From positions 1-61,297 of the forward strand of contig SLNO01000012.1 of the NCBI GenBank assembly GCA_007132975.1: a stretch of 61,297 nt of DNA. Reading direction: 5' to 3'. A program made the translations under genes and the position numbers. Origin of the DNA: Balneolales bacterium. GTDB taxonomy: Bacteria > Bacteroidota > Rhodothermia > Balneolales > Natronogracilivirgulaceae. The first letter of the stretch is position 1, and every line of letters starts with the position of its first letter. Of the stretch, positions 8,045 to 16,434 are shown piece by piece. The notes under the pieces were generated by a model. That model ran no database searches, had not been told where the DNA came from, and worked only from the letters and a program-made list of their open reading frames with translations.

Positions 8045-8233
8045 GCCGATGTGAATCCCGCTGCCGGCGTCAATCCCGTTGTCGGTGTGAGTCCTGTTCC
8101 CGACGTTAGTCCCGCTGCCGGCGTGCATACCGTTGCCGGCGTGAGTCCTGTGGCCAGCGCGAGACCTGTTCCCGGCGTGAGTCCTGCTGCCTGCGTGCAT
8201 ACCGTTGCCGGGCTGCATCCTGCACCTGGTGCC
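8045..8233. repeat. 18-bp minisatellite, 10.5 units
   Basis: Between priA and scpB an 18-bp unit (for example GCCGGCGTGAGTCCTGTT) repeats ten times from 8045 to 8224, plus a half unit. Units 4-5 and 8-9 share the 'GCATACCGTT' variant at a 72-bp interval, so there is a higher-order period of four units. Because 18 is a multiple of three, several frames stay open on both strands and encode hexapeptide repeats such as SPVAGV or THAGNR; none has a convincing start or family match. The rest of 7987-8333 holds only the scpB leader. Confidence 0.9.
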
Positions 8234-8333
8234 ACGATTGCATTCCGATTATAAAAAGCGCGGATTTATTAGTAATATTGCACTTTCCAGACCAATCGTT
8301 TACAAGCAGGAAAAGAGTCAGCAGCAGCAAAGA

Positions 8334-9410
8334 ATGTCACAGCTCATAGACATGGAAATCAACGGCCAGCGCTTCGGCGCGGTAGTCGAAGCGATCCTGT
8401 TCGCGGCGCACAAACCGCTGACGGCCGATGAGATTGCGTCGGTCATCACAGGCACCGAGCTGGCCCCGCCCATCGGGGAAGATGATGTCGCGAACGTCAT
8501 CCATGAGCTGAACGCAGAACTGGAAGAGCAAGGAAGGGCCTTCACCATCCAGGTCGTCGGCGGTGGATACACTTTTGCCACCCTGCCTAAGTACCACAGC
8601 TGGCTTGAGCATTTCCAGCATCAGAATGCCAAGCGGAAGATCTCTCCGTCGGCGGTTGAAACCCTGGCCATCGTGGCCTACCGGCAGCCCATCACCAAGC
8701 CGGAGGTTGACCACATCCGTGGCGTGGATTCGGGATATATCCTGCGCCAGCTCCTTGAAAAAGATCTTATTGAAGTGGCCGGCCGCTACGAGGGTCCCGG
8801 ACGCGCCCTCTTGTACCGTACAACACCTATTTTCCTCCAGCATTTCGGCATCAATACCATAGACGAGCTGCCCAAACCACGCGAGATAGAGGAAATTCTG
8901 AAGGATGATGACATGGCCGAGCACCGGCAGCTGATGCTGGAGCTGAAATCCGAACTGCGTCCGCCTTTGTCCGAAACCGGAGGCATGTCGTTTGCCGGGA
9001 CTCAGGTGGATTCGGGCAGCGATCCGGATGACGACGGGGCAGACCCGAAAGAGGTGCCGGATCAGAAGGAAGAGCAGGAGATCCAGGGCCGGACCGAAAC
9101 CCCGGAACAAGGCAATGACGATGATGCCATCTGGCTGGATTTTGGGGACGGGGATGATGAGCACGATGATTCCCCCGGCGATGTGGAGGAAGACATGTCC
9201 GCAGGCGGCGAAGACAACAATGATGATGGGCGAGACTCGGGCACGAGGAAAGAAGCCGACAACGGTGATGTTGGGGAACTCCCACATGCAGGCGACGAAG
9301 ACAATAACGACGATGTGGAGCAAGACCCGGGCGCGGGTGAGAACGATGTTGATGAAGATCATGATGACAACGAGACCCCTGACGGCGAAGACAGCCGGCG
9401 TCCACAATAA
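8334..9410 (+). CDS. scpB: Segregation and condensation protein B with acidic tail
   Basis: The first about 200 residues are ScpB, the winged-helix partner of ScpA and SMC in chromosome condensation: VVEAILFAAHKPL, SAVETLAIVAYRQPITKPEV, RGVDSGYILRQLLEKDLIEV and GRALLYRTTPIFLQHFGI are typical. I take ATG 8334 (MSQLIDMEI); ATG 8352 is also possible. The last about 145 residues are an Asp/Glu/Gly/Asn-rich tail with repeated runs such as EDNNDDG and DEDHDDNE that is absent from ordinary ScpB. scpA is not in the window, although the two genes are often adjacent. The gene is followed 57 bp on by rluB in the same direction. Confidence 0.93.
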   Translation: MSQLIDMEINGQRFGAVVEAILFAAHKPLTADEIASVITGTELAPPIGEDDVANVIHELNAELEEQGRAFTIQVVGGGYTFATLPKYHSWLEHFQHQNAKRKISPSAVETLAIVAYRQPITKPEVDHIRGVDSGYILRQLLEKDLIEVAGRYEGPGRALLYRTTPIFLQHFGINTIDELPKPREIEEILKDDDMAEHRQLMLELKSELRPPLSETGGMSFAGTQVDSGSDPDDDGADPKEVPDQKEEQEIQGRTETPEQGNDDDAIWLDFGDGDDEHDDSPGDVEEDMSAGGEDNNDDGRDSGTRKEADNGDVGELPHAGDEDNNDDVEQDPGAGENDVDEDHDDNETPDGEDSRRPQ

Positions 9411-9467
9411 TCCGCCAAACAACGCATTCATTATTAGAACATACTTGTCAATTAATCCTATTACTCA

Positions 9468-10706
9468 GTGACCGAACGCTCCTCAAAACCTTCCCGCAAC
9501 CGACCGGCAAAAACCGGCAAGCGCCGCACTTTCAACACCTCCGACAGAGGCAGATCCACTTTTGAAAAGGGCAAATCCGGCTCTGAGCGAGACAAGTCCG
9601 GCGGCGGGCGGAAAAAGTCTTCCTTCAGGCCGCAGAAAGCAGATGAATGGACACCAAGACCCGCATCGGATCCCGGAGAGGCGGACTCCAGGTCACGAAA
9701 ACCAGGACCACGATCCGGCAGGCCGGGGGCTCGAACGATGGGCCGGAAACGAACCGGTCAGCAGCAAGACAGGCGCGGCGACTCCTTTGAACCGGGACTG
9801 GAACAGCGGCCCGGTCCGCGTTCAAGGAAGCCTGCCGCTTCCCCGCGAAGGGCTCCATCCACACGGTCAACCGGATCCGCACGACAAACCGGTCCCTCGA
9901 GGCAAGCTATGCCCTCACGACAGGCCGGGTCCGCGCGACAAACCCCATCCACCCGGGAAGAACCCGAAACCACTCGCCTGAACAAGTACATTGCGCACGC
10001 AGGCATCTGCTCGCGTCGTGATGCCGATACGTTCATATCAGAGGGAAAGGTGCATGTCAACGGCAAGGTGGTCACCGAACTGGGGTACCAGGTAAGCCCC
10101 GGCGACCGTATCACCGTGAGCGGGCAGAGGATCGAGCCTGAGCCGTTTGTCTACATCCTGATGAACAAACCGCGCGATACCATCACCACCACCAGTGACG
10201 AGAAGGGGCGCAAGACCGTCATGGACCTGGTGGAGAACGCCACGGGACAGCGTGTCTATCCGGTCGGACGGCTCGACCGCAACACGACAGGCCTGATCCT
10301 GCTCACCAACGACGGCGATCTTGCCAACCGGCTGATGCACCCCAGCTACAAGGTGCGAAAAGTATACGATGTGGAAACCAGCCGCATGCTCACCGACGAT
10401 GAACTCGGAAAACTGCGGGTGGGGATTCCGCTGGAGGATGGTCCCGCAAAAGCCTACCGTATTACCCGCCACCCGCAATTCCTTAACGTGGTAACCCTGA
10501 GCATGCACGAGGGGCGCAACCGGATTGTGCGGCGCATGATGGAAGCGCTGGGTGTCGAGGTGCTGAGCCTGGACCGGGTGGGATATGGTCCGCTCCAGAA
10601 GAAGGGCCTGCGCGTCGGGCGCTGGCGCAACCTCCGCAAGGCCGAGATCAACGAATTGCGCAAGATGGTGCGTCTTCTTCCTATGGATCGCCTGGACCGC
10701 AGCTGA
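9468..10706 (+). CDS. rluB: rRNA pseudouridine synthase, RluB/RsuA family, with basic N-terminal extension
   Basis: The C-terminal about 245 residues are a 23S rRNA pseudouridine synthase: an S4 RNA-binding domain (RLNKYIAHAGICSRRDAD) followed by the catalytic domain with VGRLDRNTTGLILLTNDG, where the Asp is catalytic, and HEGRNRIVRRM. The start is GTG 9468. The first about 165 residues are a disordered Arg/Ser/Pro/Gly-rich extension, including repeated blocks such as PSRQA and SARQT, likely to add RNA affinity. A TPR gene begins 14 bp after its stop, so cotranscription is likely. RluB rather than RluE or RsuA is inferred from the domain layout. Confidence 0.9.
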   Translation: MTERSSKPSRNRPAKTGKRRTFNTSDRGRSTFEKGKSGSERDKSGGGRKKSSFRPQKADEWTPRPASDPGEADSRSRKPGPRSGRPGARTMGRKRTGQQQDRRGDSFEPGLEQRPGPRSRKPAASPRRAPSTRSTGSARQTGPSRQAMPSRQAGSARQTPSTREEPETTRLNKYIAHAGICSRRDADTFISEGKVHVNGKVVTELGYQVSPGDRITVSGQRIEPEPFVYILMNKPRDTITTTSDEKGRKTVMDLVENATGQRVYPVGRLDRNTTGLILLTNDGDLANRLMHPSYKVRKVYDVETSRMLTDDELGKLRVGIPLEDGPAKAYRITRHPQFLNVVTLSMHEGRNRIVRRMMEALGVEVLSLDRVGYGPLQKKGLRVGRWRNLRKAEINELRKMVRLLPMDRLDRS

Positions 10707-10720
10707 CCTGCAGGAGGGCT

Positions 10721-12073
10721 ATGGGACACCGGACCGGCTTTCATCCACGGACGCTTACGCTGCTTTCAGCCATCCTGGTGTGCACATGGTTGTGCGTTCC
10801 GTTGAGCCAGGGTTTTGGAAACAACAGCGGCGCAGAAGCTGCGGCATCCAACACGGCCGCCACGGCACCGGCTCCATCAGTTGTAGCGCATGGTCACTCT
10901 GCAACGGCAATGGCACCGGCTGCTACGATCGCGCCGCATGCTTACACTGCCACGGCAAAACCCGGCGGCATTCCGCCATCGCTCATGATGGATGAGGCCT
11001 TTATCCGTGATGTGCGTGCCGCCATTGACGAACTCTACAACCGCGATCTGGATGCTGCTCTCGACAAGCTATCGATTTGGCGCAGCGCCTGGCCCGAACA
11101 CCCCGTATGGCCGATGTGGAAAGCGCTTGACGCCTGGTGGCCCATCCTCATAGATCTCGAAAACACCACGTATGATGAGGCCTTTCTTCAAAAAGCCGAG
11201 AAGGCTCTCGAGGCATCTGAGAATATCCTCGCGATGGATCCAAACCATATGGACGCCCTTATCGTGCGCTCCGTGATGAACGGCCAGATAGCCCGCTACT
11301 ACTCCAACCGGCATCGCTGGTACCGAAGCTTCCTGCATGGCCGCCGCGCCCTTCGTGATTTCTTTCGCCTTGAGGATGAGCATCCGGAGATGCCGGACAT
11401 GCAGTTCGGCCTGGGTATGTACCGGTACTTCACCGCTTTCCTGGTCGAGGAGTACACCATCGCCCGCACCATCCGCTGGATGCTGCCTTCCGGAGACCGC
11501 GCCGAGGGGCTGGAGCGGCTCGCTATTGCCGCCGACAGCAGTGTCTTTGTGGAGCCGGAAGCCACCTACTTTCTGGGGCACATCTACCTGCACTTCGAAA
11601 GCCAGCCCGACAAGGCGCTTGGCCACCTGCGCGATCTGTACCATCGCTATCCCAGCAACAGCTACTACCGCCGGCTCTACATCCGCTCGCTGTACCAGCT
11701 CAGTCTTTACTCTGATGCCCTGGCCGCCATCGAAGAGAGCCTGGACCATCCTTTTCACCCGGATACGCACGAATCGCTGACCATGAGGGAAGATCTTTTT
11801 ACCATCCGCGGCCTCATCCGGTACTACCACCTGGCCGACTTCCGGCTGGCAGAGAGTGATTTCCTGGAGGCCGTATCCCATGCCGAAAAACTGACACCCT
11901 TCGCCGAACGCACCAATCTTATCGTTTCCCTGTACTATCTTGGGCAAATCAGCATCCGCAATGATCGCCGTGACATGGCCAGGTTTTATTTCAGCAGGGC
12001 GGCAACGCCGGATATTGACCATCCGCATGTGAAAAAAGCACGCGAAGCGCTGCGCACTCATCGGCTTAATTGA
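10721..12073 (+). CDS. Secreted or periplasmic TPR-like protein, unknown function
   Basis: A 450-residue protein with an N-terminal hydrophobic signal (LLSAILVCTWLCV) and then an Ala/Thr/Pro/His-rich linker of about 60 residues. The remainder is helical with repeated TPR-like pairs (ALDKLSIWRSAWPEHPVW, KALEASENILAMDPNHMDAL, ATYFLGHIYLHFESQPDKAL, YLGQISIRNDRRDMARFYF). No catalytic motif is seen. It follows rluB by 14 bp and may be translated from the same message. A role in envelope assembly or protein interaction is possible, but nothing in the sequence decides it. Confidence 0.75.
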   Translation: MGHRTGFHPRTLTLLSAILVCTWLCVPLSQGFGNNSGAEAAASNTAATAPAPSVVAHGHSATAMAPAATIAPHAYTATAKPGGIPPSLMMDEAFIRDVRAAIDELYNRDLDAALDKLSIWRSAWPEHPVWPMWKALDAWWPILIDLENTTYDEAFLQKAEKALEASENILAMDPNHMDALIVRSVMNGQIARYYSNRHRWYRSFLHGRRALRDFFRLEDEHPEMPDMQFGLGMYRYFTAFLVEEYTIARTIRWMLPSGDRAEGLERLAIAADSSVFVEPEATYFLGHIYLHFESQPDKALGHLRDLYHRYPSNSYYRRLYIRSLYQLSLYSDALAAIEESLDHPFHPDTHESLTMREDLFTIRGLIRYYHLADFRLAESDFLEAVSHAEKLTPFAERTNLIVSLYYLGQISIRNDRRDMARFYFSRAATPDIDHPHVKKAREALRTHRLN

Positions 12074-12127
12074 ACCGGGCCGGATTGAAGAACAATAACA
12101 TCGATCAGAAACAGAATAAGCAGACCT

Positions 12128-12907
12128 TTGAGCATAACCGAAAAACCTCCGGATAACAGGCTTTCAAAAGGACCCACGGCTTTGGAGCGGGTGGATGCGG
12201 CCATCCCCCCTGTTTCAATTGTGCGCCGTAAACGACAGCGGACCATGAGGATACGGGTGAAAGACGACGCCATTATTGTCTCGGGCCCCTCCTCTGTTTC
12301 CGAGCGGCGGCTGCTTCAGTTCGCCGAGGAAAAACGGGAGTGGATCCGGAATGTATGCCTGCGCCGCCAGGAAAAAGTCCTCCTTCTCATGCGGAAACGG
12401 GAACAGGCGAAGGGCTCGCTGCTGCTGCGCGGGATCCGCAAGCAGATATATGATTTCCCGGTGCCCGGGTTGCGAAAGCCGGTACTGGAAGAGCGGGAAC
12501 ATGCGGTTGTTTATCGTTACAATCCGATGGACCACCTGTCGGAGGAGCCGCTGCCCAGCCCGGGCCTTGTCATGGATTTCTACCGCCAGGTGGCAAAGGT
12601 GGAAATTGCGGACCGTTATGATTACTGGAAGGAGGTGTTACCGTTCGCGCCGGCAAGGTTGTCTGTCCGCAACCAGCGGACAAAATGGGGAAGCTGTTCG
12701 GCCCGGGGCGCCATATCGCTGAACTGGCGGCTGATCAAATGTCCGACGACGATAATGGACTATATCATCATCCACGAATTTTGCCATTTACGGCATTTCA
12801 ACCACAGCAGGGCTTTCTGGGAGACGCTTGGTCAGCATTATCCCGGGGTGGCCGCCGCAAAAAAATGGATCCGTGAGCACTCAGAGGAGGTTTTTGCGGA
12901 TTTTTGA
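12128..12907 (+). CDS. YgjP-like zinc metallopeptidase domain protein (DUF45)
   Basis: A 259-residue protein with the YgjP/DUF45 signature: N-terminal strands VRRKRQRTMRIRV, then QRTKWGSCSARGAISLNW, and the zinc motif HEFCH at 216-220 in IIHEFCHLRHFNHSRAFWE. The related M48/SprT folds are zinc proteases; substrates of this family are unknown. The frame opens at TTG 12128, and the conserved basic segment starts before the first ATG (12245), so an upstream non-ATG start is needed. The protein ends soon after the conserved GVAAAKKWI segment, the usual length. Confidence 0.88.
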   Translation: MSITEKPPDNRLSKGPTALERVDAAIPPVSIVRRKRQRTMRIRVKDDAIIVSGPSSVSERRLLQFAEEKREWIRNVCLRRQEKVLLLMRKREQAKGSLLLRGIRKQIYDFPVPGLRKPVLEEREHAVVYRYNPMDHLSEEPLPSPGLVMDFYRQVAKVEIADRYDYWKEVLPFAPARLSVRNQRTKWGSCSARGAISLNWRLIKCPTTIMDYIIIHEFCHLRHFNHSRAFWETLGQHYPGVAAAKKWIREHSEEVFADF

Positions 12908-12963
12908 CGTGTCGGGCGTGCTCTTCGGGGGCCAAGGCAAGCCGCATCCAGCAGAAAAACCGG

Positions 12964-13758
12964 CTAGAAGCCGTTCAGGCGTGATCCGTTTTTTACCCTG
13001 CCCGTCCTCGCCTTTTTGCTTCCGGGCTTTCCGTTCGCAGGCTTCCCGTTTCCGGCATTTTCCTTGATAATACTTCCGTTTACACCCTTTCCGCCACCGG
13101 ATTTCCCGTTTCTGGCTTTCCAGCTTATGAACTTTCCATTCGATGCCTTTGCGTCCTGCTCCAGGACCGCCAGGCACTCTTGCGGGTCATCGATAGTGAG
13201 CGTGAAAAGCCGGGCCGGCGGCATGTTGAGAAAAACGATTTTCTCGTCAGAGCAGTACTCACGGACCAGCTGCTTTTCGAAACGGCTCCTGAAGTGGTTG
13301 AAGTTCACATACTTGTAGTAGATAATGTGGGCCCCCGGCTTGCAAAGCGCCAGTTTATGCCGCCACATTTTCAATGTGATGGCCGATGGCATCTGCTCGT
13401 AAGGCAGGCTGGATATCACAAAATCGTAGGTGCGGTCGGGTTGGAACTTCAGGAAATCGGCATGGTGAAGACATATATCACCGTTAAACCGGAATTTCCG
13501 GTGAAGGATTTTGTAGAAGTAGCTGTTGAGTTCCACCACATCAAAATGGTCGCCGTGCCTGATATTCGGAAGGATGTGCTCGGTGAAAATACCTGTGCCG
13601 GGTCCCAGCTCCAGGAGGGAATACGAATCCCTTTGCGGCGCTCCCAGCCTTTCCGCTACAAGACGCACCGCGTCCCGGGCCAGATACCTTGAACTGGGCA
13701 TGACCGCCCCGGTTTTCTTCCAGTCGCGAATGAAGTGAATGATGTGCTGGTGTAACAA
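12964..13758 (-). CDS. SAM-dependent methyltransferase, phospholipid N-methyltransferase (PmtA)-like
   Basis: A class I methyltransferase. The N-terminal GAVMPSSRYLARDAVR is typical of PmtA/KsgA-type phospholipid methyltransferases, motif I is LLELGPGTGIFTEHIL, the acidic ribose-binding residue is in DVVELN, and the catalytic-loop region reads FVISSLPYEQMP. Such enzymes methylate phosphatidylethanolamine at the membrane surface; the substrate here is inferred. The start is TTG 13758 because no Met precedes the conserved segment. The last about 60 residues are an Asn/Gly/Lys-rich tail with repeated NGK units, not part of the fold. It converges on the YgjP-like gene. Confidence 0.8.
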   Translation of the reverse strand: MLHQHIIHFIRDWKKTGAVMPSSRYLARDAVRLVAERLGAPQRDSYSLLELGPGTGIFTEHILPNIRHGDHFDVVELNSYFYKILHRKFRFNGDICLHHADFLKFQPDRTYDFVISSLPYEQMPSAITLKMWRHKLALCKPGAHIIYYKYVNFNHFRSRFEKQLVREYCSDEKIVFLNMPPARLFTLTIDDPQECLAVLEQDAKASNGKFISWKARNGKSGGGKGVNGSIIKENAGNGKPANGKPGSKKARTGRVKNGSRLNGF

Positions 13759-13937
13759 AAGAAATTGTTATAGGTTGCTAGCAGTCTGCCGGACCGGCAC
13801 CTCCCGTCAGTAACAGTGAAATCCCGGCAAGGATTAATGATAATAAATTAAAGGCAGACCTGCACCCTTCGGTTTTAAACCAATAAACACCATTTTTATT
13901 ATTTTGGTCAGGAAAACCAACAAGAGGAAACAACACC

Positions 13938-14153
13938 ATGACAAAAAAAGATGAAAAGGAACGATTCGAGTTTGAACGCGCTTTAGGGAGATTGTCTGAG
14001 GTACTGAAAGAGCTTGAATCCGATGAAGTTCCTCTCGACAGAGCAATCGCCCTTTATGAGGAGGGCATGAACTTATCCAAAATGTGTTCCAAGAAGCTGG
14101 AAGAAGCAGAACTTCGTATAGAGCAGGTCACCAGAAAGGAAAAACTGAAATGA
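13938..14153 (+). CDS. xseB: Exodeoxyribonuclease VII small subunit
   Basis: A 71-residue protein with the XseB pattern: FERALGRLSEVLKELESDE, then VPLDRAIALYEEGMNL and a Lys-rich end. It binds XseA to form the nuclease that degrades single-stranded DNA to oligonucleotides. xseA is not nearby. A purine-rich AGAGGAAA lies before the ATG. The stop overlaps the dxs start in ATGA (14150-14153), so the two genes are translationally coupled, an arrangement known from other bacteria. Confidence 0.93.
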   Translation: MTKKDEKERFEFERALGRLSEVLKELESDEVPLDRAIALYEEGMNLSKMCSKKLEEAELRIEQVTRKEKLK

Positions 14154-16081
14154 ACAATCAAGCGGCGGTTCCCGGCGAACTTCTTGCGGGTATCAACAGT
14201 CCCCATGACCTTAAGAAACTTGCTCCCGAGCAGCTTCCACAGGTGTGCCAGGAGCTCAGGGACTACATAATCGACATAGTTTCGGTCCATGGCGGACACT
14301 TCGGTGCCAGCCTGGGCGTAGTCGAGCTTACCACGGCTCTGCATTACGTCTTCAACACCCCTGATGATCTGCTTGTTTGGGATGTTGGACATCAGGCTTA
14401 TGGACATAAAATTATGACCGGGCGCCGGGATAACTTCTACACCAACAGGAAGTATGACGGCCTTTCCGGATTTCCGAAACGTTCCGAAAGTCCTTACGAT
14501 ACATTCGGGGTTGGACACTCCAGCACCTCCATTTCCGCAGGGCTTGGAATGTCCGTTGCACGTGATCTGCTGAAGCGGGACCAGCAGGTGGTGGCTGTCA
14601 TTGGCGACGGGGCCATGACCGCCGGGCTTGCCTTCGAGGGACTGAATAACGCCGGCGTTCAGAACAGTGACATTCTTGTCATCCTCAACGACAACCGCAT
14701 GTCCATCGATCCAAACGTGGGCGCTCTGAACGAATATCTTGCCGACATCACCACCTCGCAGACTTTCAACAAGGTCCGGGACGATCTGTACAATCTGCTT
14801 GGCTATTTCCGGGGTGCCGGAGATAAAATGCGAAAAATGGCATCCCGGCTTGAAGCGGCACTCACAAGTGCTCTCACTCCCGGTTCGCTTTTCCGTTCGC
14901 TCGGTTTCAAGTATTACGGTCCGGTCGACGGGCACAATGTAAAAAGCCTTACCCGCCAGTTGAGCGATCTCAAGAAAGTGGGCGGTCCGAAACTGCTTCA
15001 TGTGGTAACAGTGAAAGGCAAGGGCTTTGCGCCGGCTGAACGCGATCAGGTCAAATGGCACGCCTCGGGAAGCCCCTTCGACAAGCTCACCGGCAACTCG
15101 CTTGCAACGAAGACAGATATCAAGCCAGTGCCAAAGTACCAGGATGTCTTTGCCGATACATTGATAGACCTGGCCCAAAAAAATCCGAAGCTGGTCGGCA
15201 TAACCGCCGCCATGCCGAGCGGAACCAGCATGCTTAAGATGATGGAGCAGCTGCCTGAACGCGCTTTCGATGTCGGTATTGCCGAGCAGCACGCCGTCAC
15301 ATTTGCCGCCGGTCTCGCTACCCAGGGTATCAAGCCATTCGTGGCCATCTACTCCACGTTCCTCCAGCGTGGATACGACCAGATCGTGCACGATGTCGCC
15401 ATTCAGAAGCTGCCGGTCATATTCTGCATGGACCGGGCCGGTGTTGCCGGTGCCGACGGGCCCACTCATCACGGGCTGTACGATATTGCCTACATGCGCT
15501 GCTTGCCGAACATGGTCGTAGCGGCGCCCATGGATGAAGGCGATTTGCGCAACATGATGTACACCGCTACCCGCTATGAAGACGGTGCATTCGCAATCCG
15601 GTATCCGCGCGGTGAGGCGACCGGCATGAAAGTTGACGACGAATACCGCTACATCACTCCCGGAACCGGACGTATGATCGCAGAAGGCAGCGACATCGCC
15701 ATCCTTAGCTACGGAACTATCGGCAAATATGTGGCCGAGGCCAGGGAAGAACTGCGAAACCACGGCATCTCTGCCGGACATTACGACATGCGGTTTGCCA
15801 AGCCCCTGGACTCAGACATGCTGGATCTGATCGCCCGAAGGTACGAATACGTTATAACTATAGAAGATGGTGCTCTCCACGGCGGTTTCGGTTCCGCTGT
15901 GGCCGAGCACTACATGCAGCGCGAGAAGCGTCCCCTCATGAAGATAATGGGTGTGGCTGACCGCGTTGTTGAGCATGGCAGCCAGAAAGAGCTCCATCGC
16001 GAGCTAGAACTGGATGCGAGGGGCATTGTCTCCCAAGCACTCCTGCTCATGAAAGACCGCGTCACAGTGGCATCTTCCTGA
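14150..16081 (+). CDS. dxs: 1-deoxy-D-xylulose-5-phosphate synthase
   Basis: A 643-residue thiamine-diphosphate enzyme that condenses pyruvate and glyceraldehyde 3-phosphate, the first step of the MEP isoprenoid pathway and thus a supplier for the carotenoids implied by the lycopene cyclase at 29318-30514. It has GHFGASLGVVELT, LLVWDVGHQAYGHKI, the ThDP motif GDGAMTAGLAFEGLNNAG and the transketolase C-terminal domain with DVGIAEQHAVTFAAG. The frame opens earlier (14084), but the true start is ATG 14150, which overlaps xseB and begins the conserved domain. Confidence 0.97.
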   Translation: MNNQAAVPGELLAGINSPHDLKKLAPEQLPQVCQELRDYIIDIVSVHGGHFGASLGVVELTTALHYVFNTPDDLLVWDVGHQAYGHKIMTGRRDNFYTNRKYDGLSGFPKRSESPYDTFGVGHSSTSISAGLGMSVARDLLKRDQQVVAVIGDGAMTAGLAFEGLNNAGVQNSDILVILNDNRMSIDPNVGALNEYLADITTSQTFNKVRDDLYNLLGYFRGAGDKMRKMASRLEAALTSALTPGSLFRSLGFKYYGPVDGHNVKSLTRQLSDLKKVGGPKLLHVVTVKGKGFAPAERDQVKWHASGSPFDKLTGNSLATKTDIKPVPKYQDVFADTLIDLAQKNPKLVGITAAMPSGTSMLKMMEQLPERAFDVGIAEQHAVTFAAGLATQGIKPFVAIYSTFLQRGYDQIVHDVAIQKLPVIFCMDRAGVAGADGPTHHGLYDIAYMRCLPNMVVAAPMDEGDLRNMMYTATRYEDGAFAIRYPRGEATGMKVDDEYRYITPGTGRMIAEGSDIAILSYGTIGKYVAEAREELRNHGISAGHYDMRFAKPLDSDMLDLIARRYEYVITIEDGALHGGFGSAVAEHYMQREKRPLMKIMGVADRVVEHGSQKELHRELELDARGIVSQALLLMKDRVTVASS

Positions 16082-16193
16082 TCTCGCCCCCACACTTACA
16101 GGCCAATTCCACCCAACTTACCGCAATCAGCTGCTGCCCAAACAGCAAAAACTGATCCGATCTGCGGTAGCACTCTGAACGTCTGGTTCTCAT

Positions 16194-16223
16194 GACGCCA
16201 ATGAAAGTGATTTTCATTGCGTC
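16194..16223. terminator. Hairpin downstream of dxs
   Basis: A 12-bp stem with one bulged C (GACGC, CAATGAAA against TTTCATTG, CGTC) lies about 115 bp after the dxs stop. It has no T-run, so it may be a weak terminator or a binding site. The rest of 16082-16338 shows no gene. Confidence 0.35.
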
Positions 16224-16338
16224 TACCTGTTTATTTTCGCCCGGGAGTTTGCTACATTGACCGACCACGTCTATGAAAGCCCTTACATCGGCCTTTCTGA
16301 AGTCAAAAAGGCAGTGCGAAACCTGATACGTTGCGTTG

Positions 16339-16434
16339 AAATACCCACGACAAGGCATCTCCCGATCACACAGAAGCATGATTAAAAACCGTCATGGGCA
16401 TTCTATGTGATCTTATAAATCATAAGTTTTAAAC
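16339..16434 (+). repeat. Palindromic dispersed repeat, copy C, forming the leader of the MFS gene
   Basis: Inverse orientation of copies A and B on the plus strand. The arms are AATACCCACGAC (16340-16351) and GTCATGGGCATT (16391-16402); two pairs differ by a single transition each, so one strand has G-U pairs where the other has mismatches. Between them are GGCATCTCCCGATCACACAG and an AT spacer. The element ends CTTATAAATC at 16412-16421, and the ATG of the transporter follows 13 nt later. The tail ATAAGTTTTAAACATG resembles the tail before the gene at 1747. Confidence 0.8.

Noticed and set aside
7964..8330. Frames encoding hexapeptide repeats over the 18-bp minisatellite
   Set aside because: All are caused by the 18-bp period; several frames are open at once and none has a plausible start or independent support.
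14054..15781. 575-codon open frame antisense to dxs
   Set aside because: It is a shadow of dxs; the plus strand has all dxs motifs and the antisense protein has no family features.
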